Assembly (NCBI GenBank): GCA_024803745.1
Contig: JANJXV010000004.1
Coordinates: 46,680,358 to 46,744,357 of the forward strand
Origin: Megascapheus bottae
Taxonomy: Eukaryota; Chordata; Mammalia; Rodentia; Geomyidae
Length of the DNA: 64,000 nt
Direction: 5' to 3'
The translations under genes were made by a program, and so were the position numbers. A model generated the notes under the pieces. The model saw only the letters and a list, made by a program, of their open reading frames with translations. It ran no database searches and was not told where the DNA came from. Shown piece after piece: positions 33,976-45,060 of this stretch (the stretch's first letter is position 1; the number at the start of each line of letters is the position of its first letter).

Positions 33976-34624
33976 TCCACATCCTCTTGATCTCTTGACT
34001 GCCTTTTGACACAGTCTCTCTCTACCTCCTTCTTCCTTCAGGTTTTGATGAAAAGAATTGTGGACTTCAAGGATGGCTTTGTGTATTTGCCGTAGAATTT
34101 TGTCACTGCAGGTAGCTTTAACGATATTTGTAGTCACAAGACAGTGACAGAGCAGTAAATTTTCAAAGTAGTAATATTGCGAATTTTCCCTAAAAAGGTT
34201 TTCTTTAATGAATATGCTTTTTTGTCTCACTAGGCTGTCAATTTCTGTCTGATTTTTCCCTCTATGTGTACCTTAAAAAGGAATTTCTTTCATCTTCCCT
34301 GAATTGACTTAGTAATTTAGAGGAAAACTGGCTGATAAATCAACTCCACAGAGAAAGAGAAAGCTTCACTTAATTCAAGGAAAATATGTAAAAGTAGCTA
34401 AAACCTCGCAAATAATAATAATAATTCTGAGAGATTATTGGATGAAAATTTCCTGTACAAATATTGAATTATAATGCAATTCTGATCCTTGAAGACCATC
34501 ACCACCTAAAGAATTTTTTGCTAGTTAAAAAAAAAAACATAAGGAAATAAAGGTTAACAATATAATTAGGAAAATAATGGTAGAAAATGGGAACTGTAGA
34601 GAACACAACAATTAATTACTCAAG
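33976..34624. other. Unique non-coding DNA
   Basis: No gene or named repeat recognised; a (AAT)n-like string lies at 34410-34425. Confidence 0.45.
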
Positions 34625-34641
34625 AAAGAATTAGTAGATGA

Positions 34642-34840
34642 GGGGCCGCGACTTTGGCCTAGTGGTTAAAGTGCTTGCCTAGCATGCATGAGAACCTGGG
34701 TTCAATTCCTCGGTACCACATACATAGAAAAAAGCCGGAAGTGGTGCTGAGGCTCAAGTGGTAGAGCTCTAGGCTTGAGAAAGTCCAAGGACAGTGCTCA
34801 GGCCCTGATCTCAACCCCAGGACTGGCAAAAAAAAAAAAA
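34642..34840 (+). mobile_element. Dimeric tRNA-derived SINE, young subfamily
   Basis: Full-length dimer with the diagnostic right-half states GAGGCTCAAG, AGAGCTCTAG and GAAAGTCCAAGG, shared with the copy at 44851 and different from the other copies (GTGGCTCAAG, GCACTAG/GTGCTAG, GAAAGCCC). The target-site duplication AAAGAATTAGTAGATGA is perfect over 17 bases (34625-34641 and 34841-34857), and the tail is a pure A run. All of this points to recent insertion. Confidence 0.95.
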
Positions 34841-34857
34841 AAAGAATTAGTAGATGA

Positions 34858-35296
34858 TCATTTTAATCCTCAGTTGTCATCCTTACTCCAATTATGCTTC
34901 CATTGTGTCTGAAGGACTTTTTCTGGACACACTATTTAAAATAGTATCTGCACCTTATAATCCTTTATCAGTTTTATTTTGCTAACCATTATCAATTGCT
35001 GTTTGAAAAAAAATTAAACTCACATTGGAGTATCAACTTAATGAAACAGAGTAAATGCTCTTTTCATTGTTCATTGCTGAAGTATAACAATGTAATCATA
35101 TTTACTGTTGTATTTTTGATGATATATGTTCAGCAAATAAAATTATGCATCTTAAATTTTGATAGAGTTCTCTGCAATCTTTTATGTGCATACTCCAAAC
35201 TCCTACTCCTTTTTAATAATAATCTGAAGGTTAGATGGTACAATGAAATTTATATGTATATACAGACACAAATATACATATATACATATCTATACA
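34858..35296. other. AT-rich unique non-coding DNA
   Basis: No gene or named repeat. A TATA/CATA-rich string at 35250-35296 lies next to the L1 target site. Confidence 0.45.
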
Positions 35297-35309
35297 CAGA
35301 CAGAGACAT

Positions 35310-36318
35310 TTTTTTATATATTTTTTATTGTAATTAATAAAAGGGTTACATTATATTCGTAAGATAGAAGGTGCATTACTTCACATACATTGATACCCTT
35401 TCTCATGTCTTGGTCCCCATTTCTCTCCCCCCAACCCCCACCACTCATCTTGTTTCCCCCTTCCCTATCCAATTTCAAATAACCAAATACAAATATATCC
35501 AATATATCAGATAACAAAGTGAGATACTGTGACAATATGAGATAACCAAGGGACAGCAAAAGAGATGAGAGATAACATAGTACATTAAGGACAACAATCA
35601 CTCATTATATGGCTTTTGTTTCTATATCCTATGGTCCTTACATTTAGCGTCATACTGTATGGCCTTATGTATCTAGGTTTTGCTCTTTTGCAAGTCTCTG
35701 CTAGGAGAGCCCAAGTTTTGCACTGATTATGACAAATGAGGGAAACCATTGAGCCTATGTTCCTTTGAGTCTGGCTTACTTCACTTAATATGATTTTTTT
35801 CTAAGTCTTTCCGTTTCCTAACTAATGGGGACATGTCATTCTTTCTGACAGCAGCATAAAATTCCATTCTGTACAAATACCACATCTTGTTGATCCACTC
35901 ATCAACTGAGGGACATCTGGGTTGGTTCCACATCTTTGCTATGGTAAATAGTGCTGCAATGAACATCATTGTGCTAGTGGATTTAGTATGTCCTTGTTCC
36001 TGGACAAGTGGGTAAATGCCAAGTAGTGGAATTGCTGGGTCATAGAGGAGTTCTATGTTTAGCCTTTTGAGGCACTGCCATACTGCTTTCCATAGTGGTT
36101 GAATGAGTTTGCACTCCCACCAACAGTGTAGTAGTGATCCCTCCTGGCCACATCCCTGCCCGCATAAGTTGTTATTAGATTTCTTAATCATGGCCATTCT
36201 AACTGGAGTGAGGCGGAATCTTAGAGGTGTTTTGATTTGCATTTCTTTTATGACCAGAGATGTTGAGCATTTCTTCATGTGTCTATAGGCCATTTTTATT
36301 TCTTCTTCAGAGAAGACT
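35310..36318 (-). mobile_element. 5'-truncated L1 with target-site duplication
   Basis: About 1 kb of L1 3' end on the minus strand: the A tail (T run and TATATATTTTTT at 35310-35327), the 3' UTR (to about 35750) and the C-terminal part of ORF2. The 13-base duplication CAGACAGAGACAT flanks it exactly (35297-35309 and 36319-36331). The ORF2 part is still open, which marks this as one of the youngest L1 copies in the window. Confidence 0.95.
35781..36316 (-). pseudogene. L1 ORF2 C-terminal fragment (frame still open)
   Basis: An open frame of about 170 codons from its first Met covers the last part of ORF2. It keeps the C-terminal cysteine motif: in the frame counted from that Met, Cys44, Cys48, His56 and Cys61 (C-x3-C-x7-H-x4-C), as in L1 ORF2 proteins generally. 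The endonuclease and reverse transcriptase domains are missing because of 5' truncation, so this cannot encode a working enzyme. It is not a host gene. Confidence 0.93.
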
Positions 36319-36331
36319 CAGACAGAGACAT

Positions 36332-36560
36332 GTTTTGAAACTGGTGCTTTAACTCAGGTCTTGGACACTCTTGGCTTTTATGCTCAAGGCTGGTGCACTA
36401 TCATTTAGTCTACTCTTTATTTTCTGCTCTTTCCTGGTTATTTAGAGATAAAAGTCTTGTGGACTTTTCTTCCTAAGCTAGCTCCAAACTGTGACCCTCA
36501 GACCTCAGTCTGTTGACTAACTAGCATTGCAGATATGAGCCATAAGTGCTCAGCTTAGAT
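36332..36560 (-). mobile_element. Alu-like/tRNA-like dimeric SINE, diverged
   Basis: On the minus strand it begins AAGCTGAGCACTTATGGCTC, has CTGAGGTCTGAGGGTCACAG in the middle and ends in the tRNA-like right half (plus strand ACTGGTGCTTTAACTCAGGT). It directly abuts the target-site duplication of the L1 at 35310-36318. Confidence 0.75.
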
Positions 36561-38930
36561 TTTCATATTTATTAGTGAGGTTCAAGTTACATTACAAGTG
36601 AATGAAAATAACCATTGATTTTTGTATGAGTGAAAATTTAGGGTTTTTTTTGTGTCATGCCACACAAACTTCTGTGCTGACACATAAGCCAAAAGAATAT
36701 TCTAACACTGTTTAGTACCACAGACAATCCCATGACCACTTTCAGTCTATCTTAATTTGAATTGTATTATATCTGTTCTTGGGTCTAGTCTCTTGTTACT
36801 CTTCAATGCATTAGTTACCTTAGTGTGAATCTTCTTATTTGTATTAGTTAGCCTTCCAATTATTGTGCTTCATATCAGTGCAACCATACATATTTTGATA
36901 AGCTATGAATCAGAGGTTATAAAGAAATGAAGCCAATCCATTAAGGCATTGGCGCATAAGCAACAGGATATGGAAGGGAAACAGAACCATAGTTTCTTGC
37001 ACTGCTGTTCCTCAGAATTAATTGTAGTGAGTCTATCACCTTAGACAGGAAGCAGGAAATGGCATTTAGTGAGTTTTCCTTGAGCTCCTGTGTCTGTCAG
37101 AATAAGAAATTCTTTGACACAAATAATCCAAATAATATAATGGCAAATAAACAAGATGCTAGATTTTGAGTGCTTGTAAACAAACAAACAAACAAAAAAG
37201 CAAACTAACACAGGTTTCCTATGGTACAATCTATTGCTGTTCCCAGTGCATAATCAGTGTTAAACCCTGGTGTTCCATGCACCTGAAGGTTATGTACCTG
37301 GAAGACATTTGGATACTCCTCTTACTGTGTCTCAGCCATGGGGTTTCATACATGTGAAACACCTGTACTATAATATCTACTTCACAGAAGTGGTGAATCT
37401 GGCATGAGGTAAACATAACAATGCATAGCATAGGGCTAGTCACATCTAGTTTGCCTAAATACTGAGTGACTCTGAAAGTACATCAAATGTAATGGGTGTG
37501 TTAGAGATGGAAGCACAACATAATCAGATTCCCTTTGGGACAAAGAGAACCAAGTTACAATTATATGGTGAGCAAATGTGGGTGCCATTTTGATTTTTGT
37601 CCCAAAGAATGAGAGAGAAAAAAAGGAAATACATGCAAAGAATGTATGAAAAGGCTAACATATTAAGGCTTTCAACCCCAGAGTTTTGGTATATGCTTTC
37701 TTGGTATATCTCAATGCCATCCAACAGTGATTACCTACTTAATAATTATCTATGCAAACAAACATAATTGCTAGTGGGAAAAATATGAGGAATATTTGGA
37801 GAACATTTTTCATAAATTTTCTGCATCTGATTTACAGAAGTTTCCTGGATATTTAGGATTCCAATCAATATAGGCTGTGCAATTTTGCCATAATAAATAA
37901 CTTTCACATCGTGATGACTTACAATAAGTTCCTTCATGTTCATGTTACATGCTCATTGTGGGTCACTTGTGGCTCTGTTCCACAAATTCTGCATTCTGGG
38001 AGTCAGTATGATGGAGTAGCTATTTTCTGGACCAGAGTTGTAGCAGAGGAAGGTGTCGGGGTGGCCGTGGGGGTTGGATGTCAAGGATATGGGGATAACT
38101 ACAGACTATTACCCAAAGCTAAAGCTACTGTTTTGATGTTCCATAGGCTTTGCTATGTGGGGATTCTTAGTATATAATCCTTTGGTAAAGAGTGGTCTTA
38201 TACATTAGAAGACTAAGTTTAAAATTGTAGAAATGTATATTCCACACCCCAGAAGTGAGAAACAAATGGTCCAGGCAATACTACAGGATAGTACAAAACT
38301 ACAGTTCAAAACTAAAATAAAAATTAAGGAAAAAACTCCTACACTGCCTTCCTGATCTGGAAATTTTTAGTTAATTAATGTTTATTGAGCATATAACAAA
38401 TGAATGTATCATATATATTTATATATATTTATATTTCGAAAATGTATGGTCATCCCTTACACATTCCATGCTCATTTTTCCTACTAACTTAGTGGTTACT
38501 CTTCCCTTGCACTATTCTTTCTCTCTCATTTTACTAAAAAGGCTGCTCTTCATAGTTGAACAAAATAAACCTATTTTCTAGGCTCAAGTCATGTTGACAC
38601 TAATCGACCACAATGTCATCTTTATTTCTGTGGAGAGAGATAGGAATGACCACAGGAATGATACACCACTGTTATGGTTTTGTCTACCACTGACAAAACC
38701 TTGAAACCTTTCAGCTTAACATGGTGCCTTCTTGTCAACTATTCAGATTTGAGTAGTTTAGATAGTTAATTCACTTACTAACTAAATCAACTAATTTACA
38801 AACAATTAATTGACAGTAAGGAGAAAGCTCTGTGTCATAAAAATAAGCAAGTAAGCAAGTTATTTTATTTCTTTATAATGCCTGACCTAGGAATTAAATT
38901 ATAATCTCCAGCTTTCAAATAAGCTTTACC
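36561..38930. other. Unique non-coding DNA
   Basis: No coding gene. A short (CAAA)n run lies at 37178-37200. The segment 38030-38090 is locally G-rich (GGTGTCGGGGTGGCCGTGGG) but too short to be a CpG island. No named repeat is recognised. Confidence 0.45.
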
Positions 38931-38946
38931 TTTTTTCATATATTTT

Positions 38947-39478
38947 TTATTGTAATTAATAGAAGGGTTACATTATATTCACCAGATAGAAGGTACATTA
39001 CTTCACAAATATTGATATCCTTTCTCATGTTTTGGTCCACATTTCTTTCCCCCCAACCCAGCCCCTCATCTTGTTTTACCCCCTTCCCTTTCCAATTTCA
39101 AATAACCAAATATGCATATATACAATATATCAGATAACAAGGTGAAATACTATAACAATATGAGATAACCAAGGGATGGCAAAAGAGATGAGAGATAGCA
39201 TAATACATTAAGGACAACAATCACTCATTATATGGCTTTTATTTCTATATCCTGGAGGTCCTTTCTTTTAGCTTCATTCTATATGGCCTTATGTATCTAG
39301 GTTTTGCTCTATTGCAAATCTCTGCTAGGAGAGCCCAAGGTTTCTACTGATTATGACAAATGAGGGAAACCATTGAGCCTATGTTCCTTTGCATCTGGCT
39401 TACTTCACTTAATATGATTTTTTCCAAGTCTTTCCATTTCCTTACAAATGGGGTGATGTCGTTCTTTCTGACAGCATG
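38947..39478 (-). mobile_element. 5'-truncated L1 with target-site duplication
   Basis: L1 3' UTR and the very end of the ORF2 region on the minus strand (TTGTAATTAATAGAAGGG, CACTCATTATATGGCTTTTA, AGGAGAGCCCAAGG, ATGTTCCTTTGCATCTGGC, GTCGTTCTTTCTGACAGC). The flanks share AGCTTTAmCTTTTTT (38932-38946 and 39479-39493) with one C/A difference, a 15-base target-site duplication. Confidence 0.93.
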
Positions 39479-39493
39479 AGCTTTAACTTTTTT

Positions 39494-39905
39494 ATGGGTT
39501 CCAGGAAACCTTAATATTGTCTGTTACATTAAAATATTTTGAATTTGTTTCACTTTCCTATTCCTCTATTTTACCTTTGCTTTTGATCACTCAAACTTCA
39601 CAGAAGTGCAACTGTAGCCAAGTTATCCAAATCGAGTTTGTTTGCTTACCTCAAAAATTAATTATATTCTTGATATTTTCTCCAATAAAGAATGTGAAGT
39701 TTTTAAAGAACATGAGAGAGTTTAAATTCGATCCTAGAAACTATGAATCCTTTTATTTGTTGCTGTCTACATGCTATGAATTATTACTTACTTAATTTCC
39801 AGCCAAGGTCCCTTATAGGATATGAAGACAGATGAACTTCTTGCTTAGTCATTGTCTATTTCTGATTTGCTGACTTCACACTTGGCGTTGGGCGCAGCTT
39901 CTTCT
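39494..39905. other. Unique non-coding DNA
   Basis: No gene or named repeat recognised; a 92-codon frame here lacks family features. Confidence 0.45.
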
Positions 39906-39910
39906 ATACC

Positions 39911-39971
39911 TTCTCCTCTTCCTCCTCCTCCTCCTCCTCCTCCTCCTCCTCCTCCTCCTCCTCCTCCTCCT
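39911..39971. repeat. (CCT)n microsatellite
   Basis: About eighteen CTC/CCT triplets in a row, followed by a T run. Such arrays can form triplex (H-DNA) structures in principle. Confidence 0.95.
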
Positions 39972-40119
39972 CTTTTTTTCCCACTTGTTTCTGCTTTCTT
40001 TTTCTACTGATAGGAACTAAAGTTTGTCCTTAAAAGCTATTGTAGTTCACTATGATTGTCCTCTTTCACATTTCAATGCACCTCCACTTTATTTTTTACA
40101 GCAAACTACCTAGCTGCCT

Positions 40120-40760
40120 ATCTGGAGCAATTCATGGAATCTCCGCCACATGATGATTTTACTGTCTGTTGAATAATTAGCAAAATGTGTGAAGATGTAA
40201 TATACAATAACTTGCCTGATTTGGGGCAAAAAAAGATTAGAATGACAAATAGTCAGACTCCAGGGTCAAATGCTTTGCCAGTGGTTGCATATGTTTATGC
40301 CAAAATACATAAAGAAATGTCATTTCAGCACATGAGTGATGACAAACACACCAAGTGGAGCTGCAGTTCATCAATCATTTTCAATGTGCAGATTGGGTTT
40401 ACCTATATAAACAAAAGCAATAAAACTACTCAAAACCTCACCTTAAAGAATTCAAGCATGACCTAAACACTGTTACTGCACAGTCAAGCCCCATTGTACT
40501 TGAATAGCAGTCAAAAATGTCCCGACAAACTATGATTTATTAAGATTAATAAGGCACGTCTCTAATAAAAAAAACTTCTGCAAATACTTTGCATAAACAT
40601 GCGGATCATTCACTATGATAATACATTAGAAGTCATATGCAGCAGAGACTGTGATTAACGAACCTTAAATTGTAGATTCACAGTCAATCTCAACAAGGTT
40701 CCAGGTTCAGGGTAGTGAGTGTAAAGAAGGCTTAAACCAAGAATCCACAACAGGTAGTTT
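40120..40760. promoter_or_regulatory. Candidate conserved non-coding element
   Basis: About 640 bases free of repeats, with dispersed homeodomain and POU-like strings (GAATAATTAGC at about 40170, TGATTTATTAAGATTAATAAGG at about 40530, TTTGCATAAACATG at about 40589, GTGATTAACG at about 40650) and an E-box CAGCTG-type neighbour (GAGCTGCAG). A 93-codon plus-strand frame across 40185-40466 has no domain and a composition like its surroundings, so I do not call it a gene. Conservation is inferred only. Confidence 0.42.
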
Positions 40761-40989
40761 GAAAAGGAGAACAAATGAAATAATTACTTGCTTCTAAACC
40801 ATTGTTCCTTCCCCAGAATAATTTTGAAACATCAATCTTTTAAATGTATACTGGAGTTTAGAAAGAATGAATTCTGTAGTATGTTTCATCATTGTTAAAC
40901 TGGCCAAGAAGTTCAAGGCTAAGAAGTTTGGAGCCATGGAATCAGGAACAGAAATCAGTTCATCTAAGATTACTTACTACATCTTTTCC

Positions 40990-41052
40990 TTAATATAGTA
41001 TAGTATAATATACTATCTTATAGTATGTAGTATATTATGTAGTATATTACCT
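40990..41052. repeat. AT-rich imperfect palindrome (TATAGTATA/TATACTATA)
   Basis: AATATAGTATAGTATAATAT is followed by ACTATCTTATAGTATGTAG and TATATTATGTAGTATATTA. The two halves can pair to a cruciform-like structure. It is a low-complexity sequence. Confidence 0.75.
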
Positions 41053-41317
41053 GAGGTTCATGCTCATTTTTCTTTCCTATTTTCATGCAATGTCAAATTC
41101 TACTGCTGCCACCAATTCTTTACAAGGTATAAGCAGAAGTATGAGGCAGTAATCCTATTTAATAGTTAAAGAAGATTCTTAGAGGAAGCAACAGATTTAT
41201 TTATAACAAATGAAGTCTCTTCAAGGTTTATCACTGAGGAAATTATATATTATTGTTCTATTTAAAATTTTTCCTATTTGGAAGTCTAATTCTTAAATGA
41301 AATTATATGTATTTATG

Positions 41318-41575
41318 TTGTAGAATGTGATGTTTTGATATATACATAATTATTGTGAAATGATTTGTATGAGTGAGCTAATTAACAGATTCATCTCCTC
41401 ACATATTCACCAGTGTATGTATGTATGTGAATGTTAAAAAATACACCAACTTTGCAATTTTTAAGCATGTCATAGTCATAATGCTACATAATACATTTAC
41501 AGAATTTATCCATTCTGTATAATAAAGATTTGTAGCCACTTGACCAATACCCCCAACCCTAAATGTTTTGATTCC
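41318..41575 (+). mobile_element. Ancient L1 3' UTR (L1MA-like)
   Basis: The order TGTAGAATGTGATGTTTTGA TATA, CTAATTAACAGATTCATCTC CTCACATA, CACCAGTGTATGTA, TACATTTACAGAATTTATCC and CCACTTGACCAATACCCCC is that of the 3' end of ancient mammalian L1s (the 'gatgttttgatatatgtatac' and 'ctcattaacatatccatcacctcacat' blocks). It is older than the rodent L1 tails in this window. Confidence 0.82.
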
Positions 41576-42590
41576 TCAAACAAGAGTTGGACAAAATTTA
41601 ATTGAGGTATACAGCCTTAATTTAAATGTTATTTTAGGATATAATTGGACTATCATGATTTTTGTCTTTTCTTTAGCCAATTTTATAGACTGATGAGGGA
41701 AGCTTAAAGAATTTAGAAGAGATTTCAGATATTTGGGGAAAAAAACCTAAATTCTTTATGAGAAGTCATTTTGTTATTTTTTTCTTTCTGAGAGGTAGAA
41801 ATCAGTTTACTGAGCTTGAGATACTTTCCTTAAGGGTGTGACCTGATCATAATATTTAAACAGAAAAGCTGATTGAAATAAACTTTTCAAAGACTCAGAG
41901 TGATAGAAAAGTGGATGCTTTTAGGGTTCACAAAATCACATTTTTGTGGGGAATTGTTTAGTTGGTTATTATGTATCTTGGGTTGTTCTTGGAATTGTAT
42001 TAACAATTGACTGAGTCAGAATCCTTGTTTGTTACAAGTTCAGTAACCAGTTGAACATTTGCTGAGAAGAAACAAACAGGAAGCTGTGAGAAATTGAAAA
42101 AAGAAAACAAGTCTTGACTCTAAAGAAGTTATAGTCCAATGAGGGGGAAAAATTACAATTTTCCCTAAAAATAGAAGTCAAGTTGCCATCTAGAAAACAT
42201 AAAAGGTTTGATTCTTGGAAAATTTTGCTTTATTAGTTTCCAGTCTCAATTACTGTGAAAGTCATTCAGGTTGAACTTGAAATGCATATCTTTGGTCTCT
42301 CCCCTGCCCTCCCCTCCCCTTTTATTTTCTTTTTTTCAGGCATCACTAGGTTTTAATTTAGTTCTTCCCCCAAACCTGTTTATATCAAATGAAAAGACCA
42401 GGTGGAATTCTTGAAAAATTTAAGAAAGCAGGTTGAGCTAATTTCTCTAATCACTCTTTCTCTCCCTCTCTATGTGTCTTTTGCTTCAGTCTCTCTCACC
42501 CCTTCCTCTCTTTGGTCTTTTGCACTCTCACTTCAAAGAAACAAAAATACAAAGTGCCCTGATTAGTATTGGAGGTCCACATGAATGGTT
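41576..42590. other. Unique non-coding DNA
   Basis: No gene or named repeat recognised; pyrimidine-rich strings at about 42296-42325 and 42450-42475. Confidence 0.45.
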
Positions 42591-44599
42591 TTCCTTATAA
42601 TATGATCCTGATGTGTAACAAGGGTTCACAAGGTAGATAGAGTAGTTTAGTGAGGAATAGAAACAGAAATAAAAGCTTTATTGGGTTCTATTAACAAAAC
42701 TGATCTCTAAGGTTAGAACAGTCTTTGAACAGGCTATGCTGTATATCTGAAGAGGTTTGTGGCCTCTGCTCAGTAGATGTCAATGTGCTCTGTATTCAAG
42801 TTTTACCAACTAAATGTGTTCTGACATGGTCATATGCTCTGGGGACAATAAGGAGAAAGGAAGCTTACCCATGGCTGAGAGCCACTGACATAGATGGCCC
42901 CTAGCATGGGAGATGGGGTAGGAAGGCCTTTGCAGAAGTAAGAACAAGCTCTGTGTAGCTGTAATCATATTCAAGATCAACAATCCTTTCTTCCTGTGAG
43001 GAGCAGAAGAGGGGATGCTATCTACCGGATCACATCTTTCATATGGCAAGGGTCACTTCTTGGGATGCTGGTGGCTTGTTCTCTGTGCTTTCATGAGCAT
43101 GTCTGGGAAGAATTACACAAACATTCTGCAAGTCGTCAAAGGTTAAAACAAAAAAAAGTCAGAGCACACAGCTGTTCTCAGGTGGTTTTGGCCACACCTG
43201 TGTGAGACGAGATGCCACAGCCAGGGTTCCAGTAGATGGTCACCAGAAGTCATGTGACCTGGGGTCTAAAGACTGTCCAGTGTAACCCCAAACACATTTG
43301 GTTACAATTGAGGTGAGTTAAGATTTCTCCCTTGTTTATGTATTCAAACATTAAGGTACATATCTGAGTAAATTAGGGTTTTATTCTCTCTCTGTAGAAA
43401 CAAAAGAATAACAGTGACATGGCCAGAGACACAGACAGTATCCATAGCACAGTGTATGCCAAAAATAGAAACACAGCAGTGAAATTAATATTCACACTAG
43501 TCAATGACTTTTTTTTGGTTTTTGCCCTTTTAGTTCATGCATTTAAATGTATTTAAACTCTAATATCAGGTAAGAGAAACAAATGAAAATTATGTCAAAT
43601 TCTTACAGAGTAGTAATATGTGAAATGCATTAAAAATAAGACAAAAGGTATGAAGTCCAATTAAAGTTTCACAAGAAATTTGCTGCAAGAATATATTTAG
43701 GTAAGAAGCATAATTGCAATTTTTCAAATAAAATTTACATTTGTATTTGAATTTTATTTCACTTTTAAGAGAAGCTATTAGTTCATCAGGTGCATATCTA
43801 ACCAAATATTATCTATTTACATTATTAAAAGGTAAGAGTATAAGCATATAGAAATATATACATATGTATGAATTTTTACACATGCCCAGAATTCTTTCAC
43901 ACTTTTCACTTAGCTTATTAAAAATGAATACAAACAGACTCTCAGCTCCAGGACCCTCTAAGAGATTATAGCCTATAGCAGCCTTCAAGATAACAGCTTC
44001 TTCAACCAGCGGAGTTCTCACTTCTCGGTCAGGCTGTTTGAAGTTTCCAAGGCTTGGGAAGAAGGTGGTCTTTTCAGAAAAAAGCAACATTTCAAAGAAA
44101 AGACATATCTTTTTTCCCCCTCTTTAGTGCCAAGGTTTGAAAATGCTCAGAAAAGAGGAAGAAATATCTTCCCTTTAAAATAGAGTATTTCTCTAAGAAG
44201 ACCCATCCTTCTGCCTGGCACATTCCAGACATGTTGCTTGTCAAGGCCACGGAATTCTTAGACTCTGTGCCATGCCCTGAAACCAGCCCATTCCAGTCAG
44301 GTTCTTTTCATAATGACCTCCTAAAATCAATTGTATGAAAAGTGTCTCTTACTTTAGGATGTTTATCTTTTAGACATATACACTCTGATGGAATGGTACC
44401 CATTTCTTTATTAAAGCATATTATTTTACTCATGTATTCATAAACTACTATCCAACTGGATTTGGTCCTTCTTAGTTCTTATTTAAAATGACGTTGATAT
44501 ACATATATATGTATACATATATATTGCATTTTAGTATAGCATGGTTACTTTCAAATCCTCAAAGCAGTGATTAATGGCAATTATCTTTCAAGTGAAGGA
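42591..44599. other. Unique non-coding DNA
   Basis: No gene is seen. The segment 43920-44110 has few simple repeats and a block around CCAGCGGAGTTCTCACTTCT that could be a conserved element, but there is no motif density to support a call. A run of palindromic ATATACATATATATGTATAC lies at 44500-44524. Confidence 0.4.
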
Positions 44600-44738
44600 A
44601 ATGTGGCTGCTGAAAACATGCCTAACCTAAAGCAAGTTATTTAACCCATCCAAGTTGGATTTTGCATCAGTCATACCATAGGATTATTGTAAAATTAAAT
44701 GACCTAATATCTATATGTACTAGACATGGAGAAAACAC
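44600..44738 (+). mobile_element. MIR fragment (ancient)
   Basis: AACCTAAAGCAAGTTATTTA ACCC, TGCATCAGTCATACCATAGG and ATTATTGTAAAATTAAATGA are in the order of the MIR core and 3' part (the 'ggcaagttacttaacc' and 'gttgtgaggattaaatga' blocks). Confidence 0.65.
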
Positions 44739-44850
44739 CAACCTGTACTTGTCCTTTCCCCCCTCTTCATTTGGTCATAGACATAATCATCCAATTGGTT
44801 ACACAGCAAGGAGCATCTCCATTGGAGAGTTGATATAAAAAGAAGATATA

Positions 44851-45050
44851 GGACCGGGAGTTTGGCCTACTGGTTAAAGTGCTTGCCTAGCATGCATGAA
44901 GACCCAGGTTCGATTCCTTGGTACCACATACATAGAAAAAAAAGCCGGAAGTGGTGCTGAGGCTCAAGTGGTAGAGCTCTAGCCTTGAGAAAGTCCAAGG
45001 ACAGAGCTCAGGCCCTGAGCTCAAGCCCAGGACTGGCAAAAACAAAACAA
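44851..45050 (+). mobile_element. Dimeric tRNA-derived SINE, young subfamily
   Basis: Full-length dimer; left half with TTTGGCCTACTGGTTAAAGTG and a perfect B box GGTTCGATTCC, right half with the same diagnostic states as the copy at 34642 (GAGGCTCAAG, AGAGCTCTAG, GAAAGTCC). The tail is CAAAA repeats (AAAACAAAACAAAACAAAAC). The flanks share AAGATATA, a possible short target-site duplication. Confidence 0.93.
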
Positions 45051-45060
45051 AACAAAACAA

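Noticed and set aside
33823..34230. 135-codon minus-strand open frame
   Set aside because: More than a third of it reads through a MIR, and the rest has no family features.
34996..35337. 113-codon plus-strand open frame
   Set aside because: It is Tyr/Leu-rich because of AT-rich sequence and runs into the T-rich start of an L1 tail.
35781..36293. 170-codon open frame as a host gene
   Set aside because: It is the C-terminal part of L1 ORF2 in a 5'-truncated insertion with a target-site duplication.
38030..38095. CpG island or promoter
   Set aside because: The G-rich part is about 60 bases, with few CpGs and no TATA, CCAAT or GC-box cluster.
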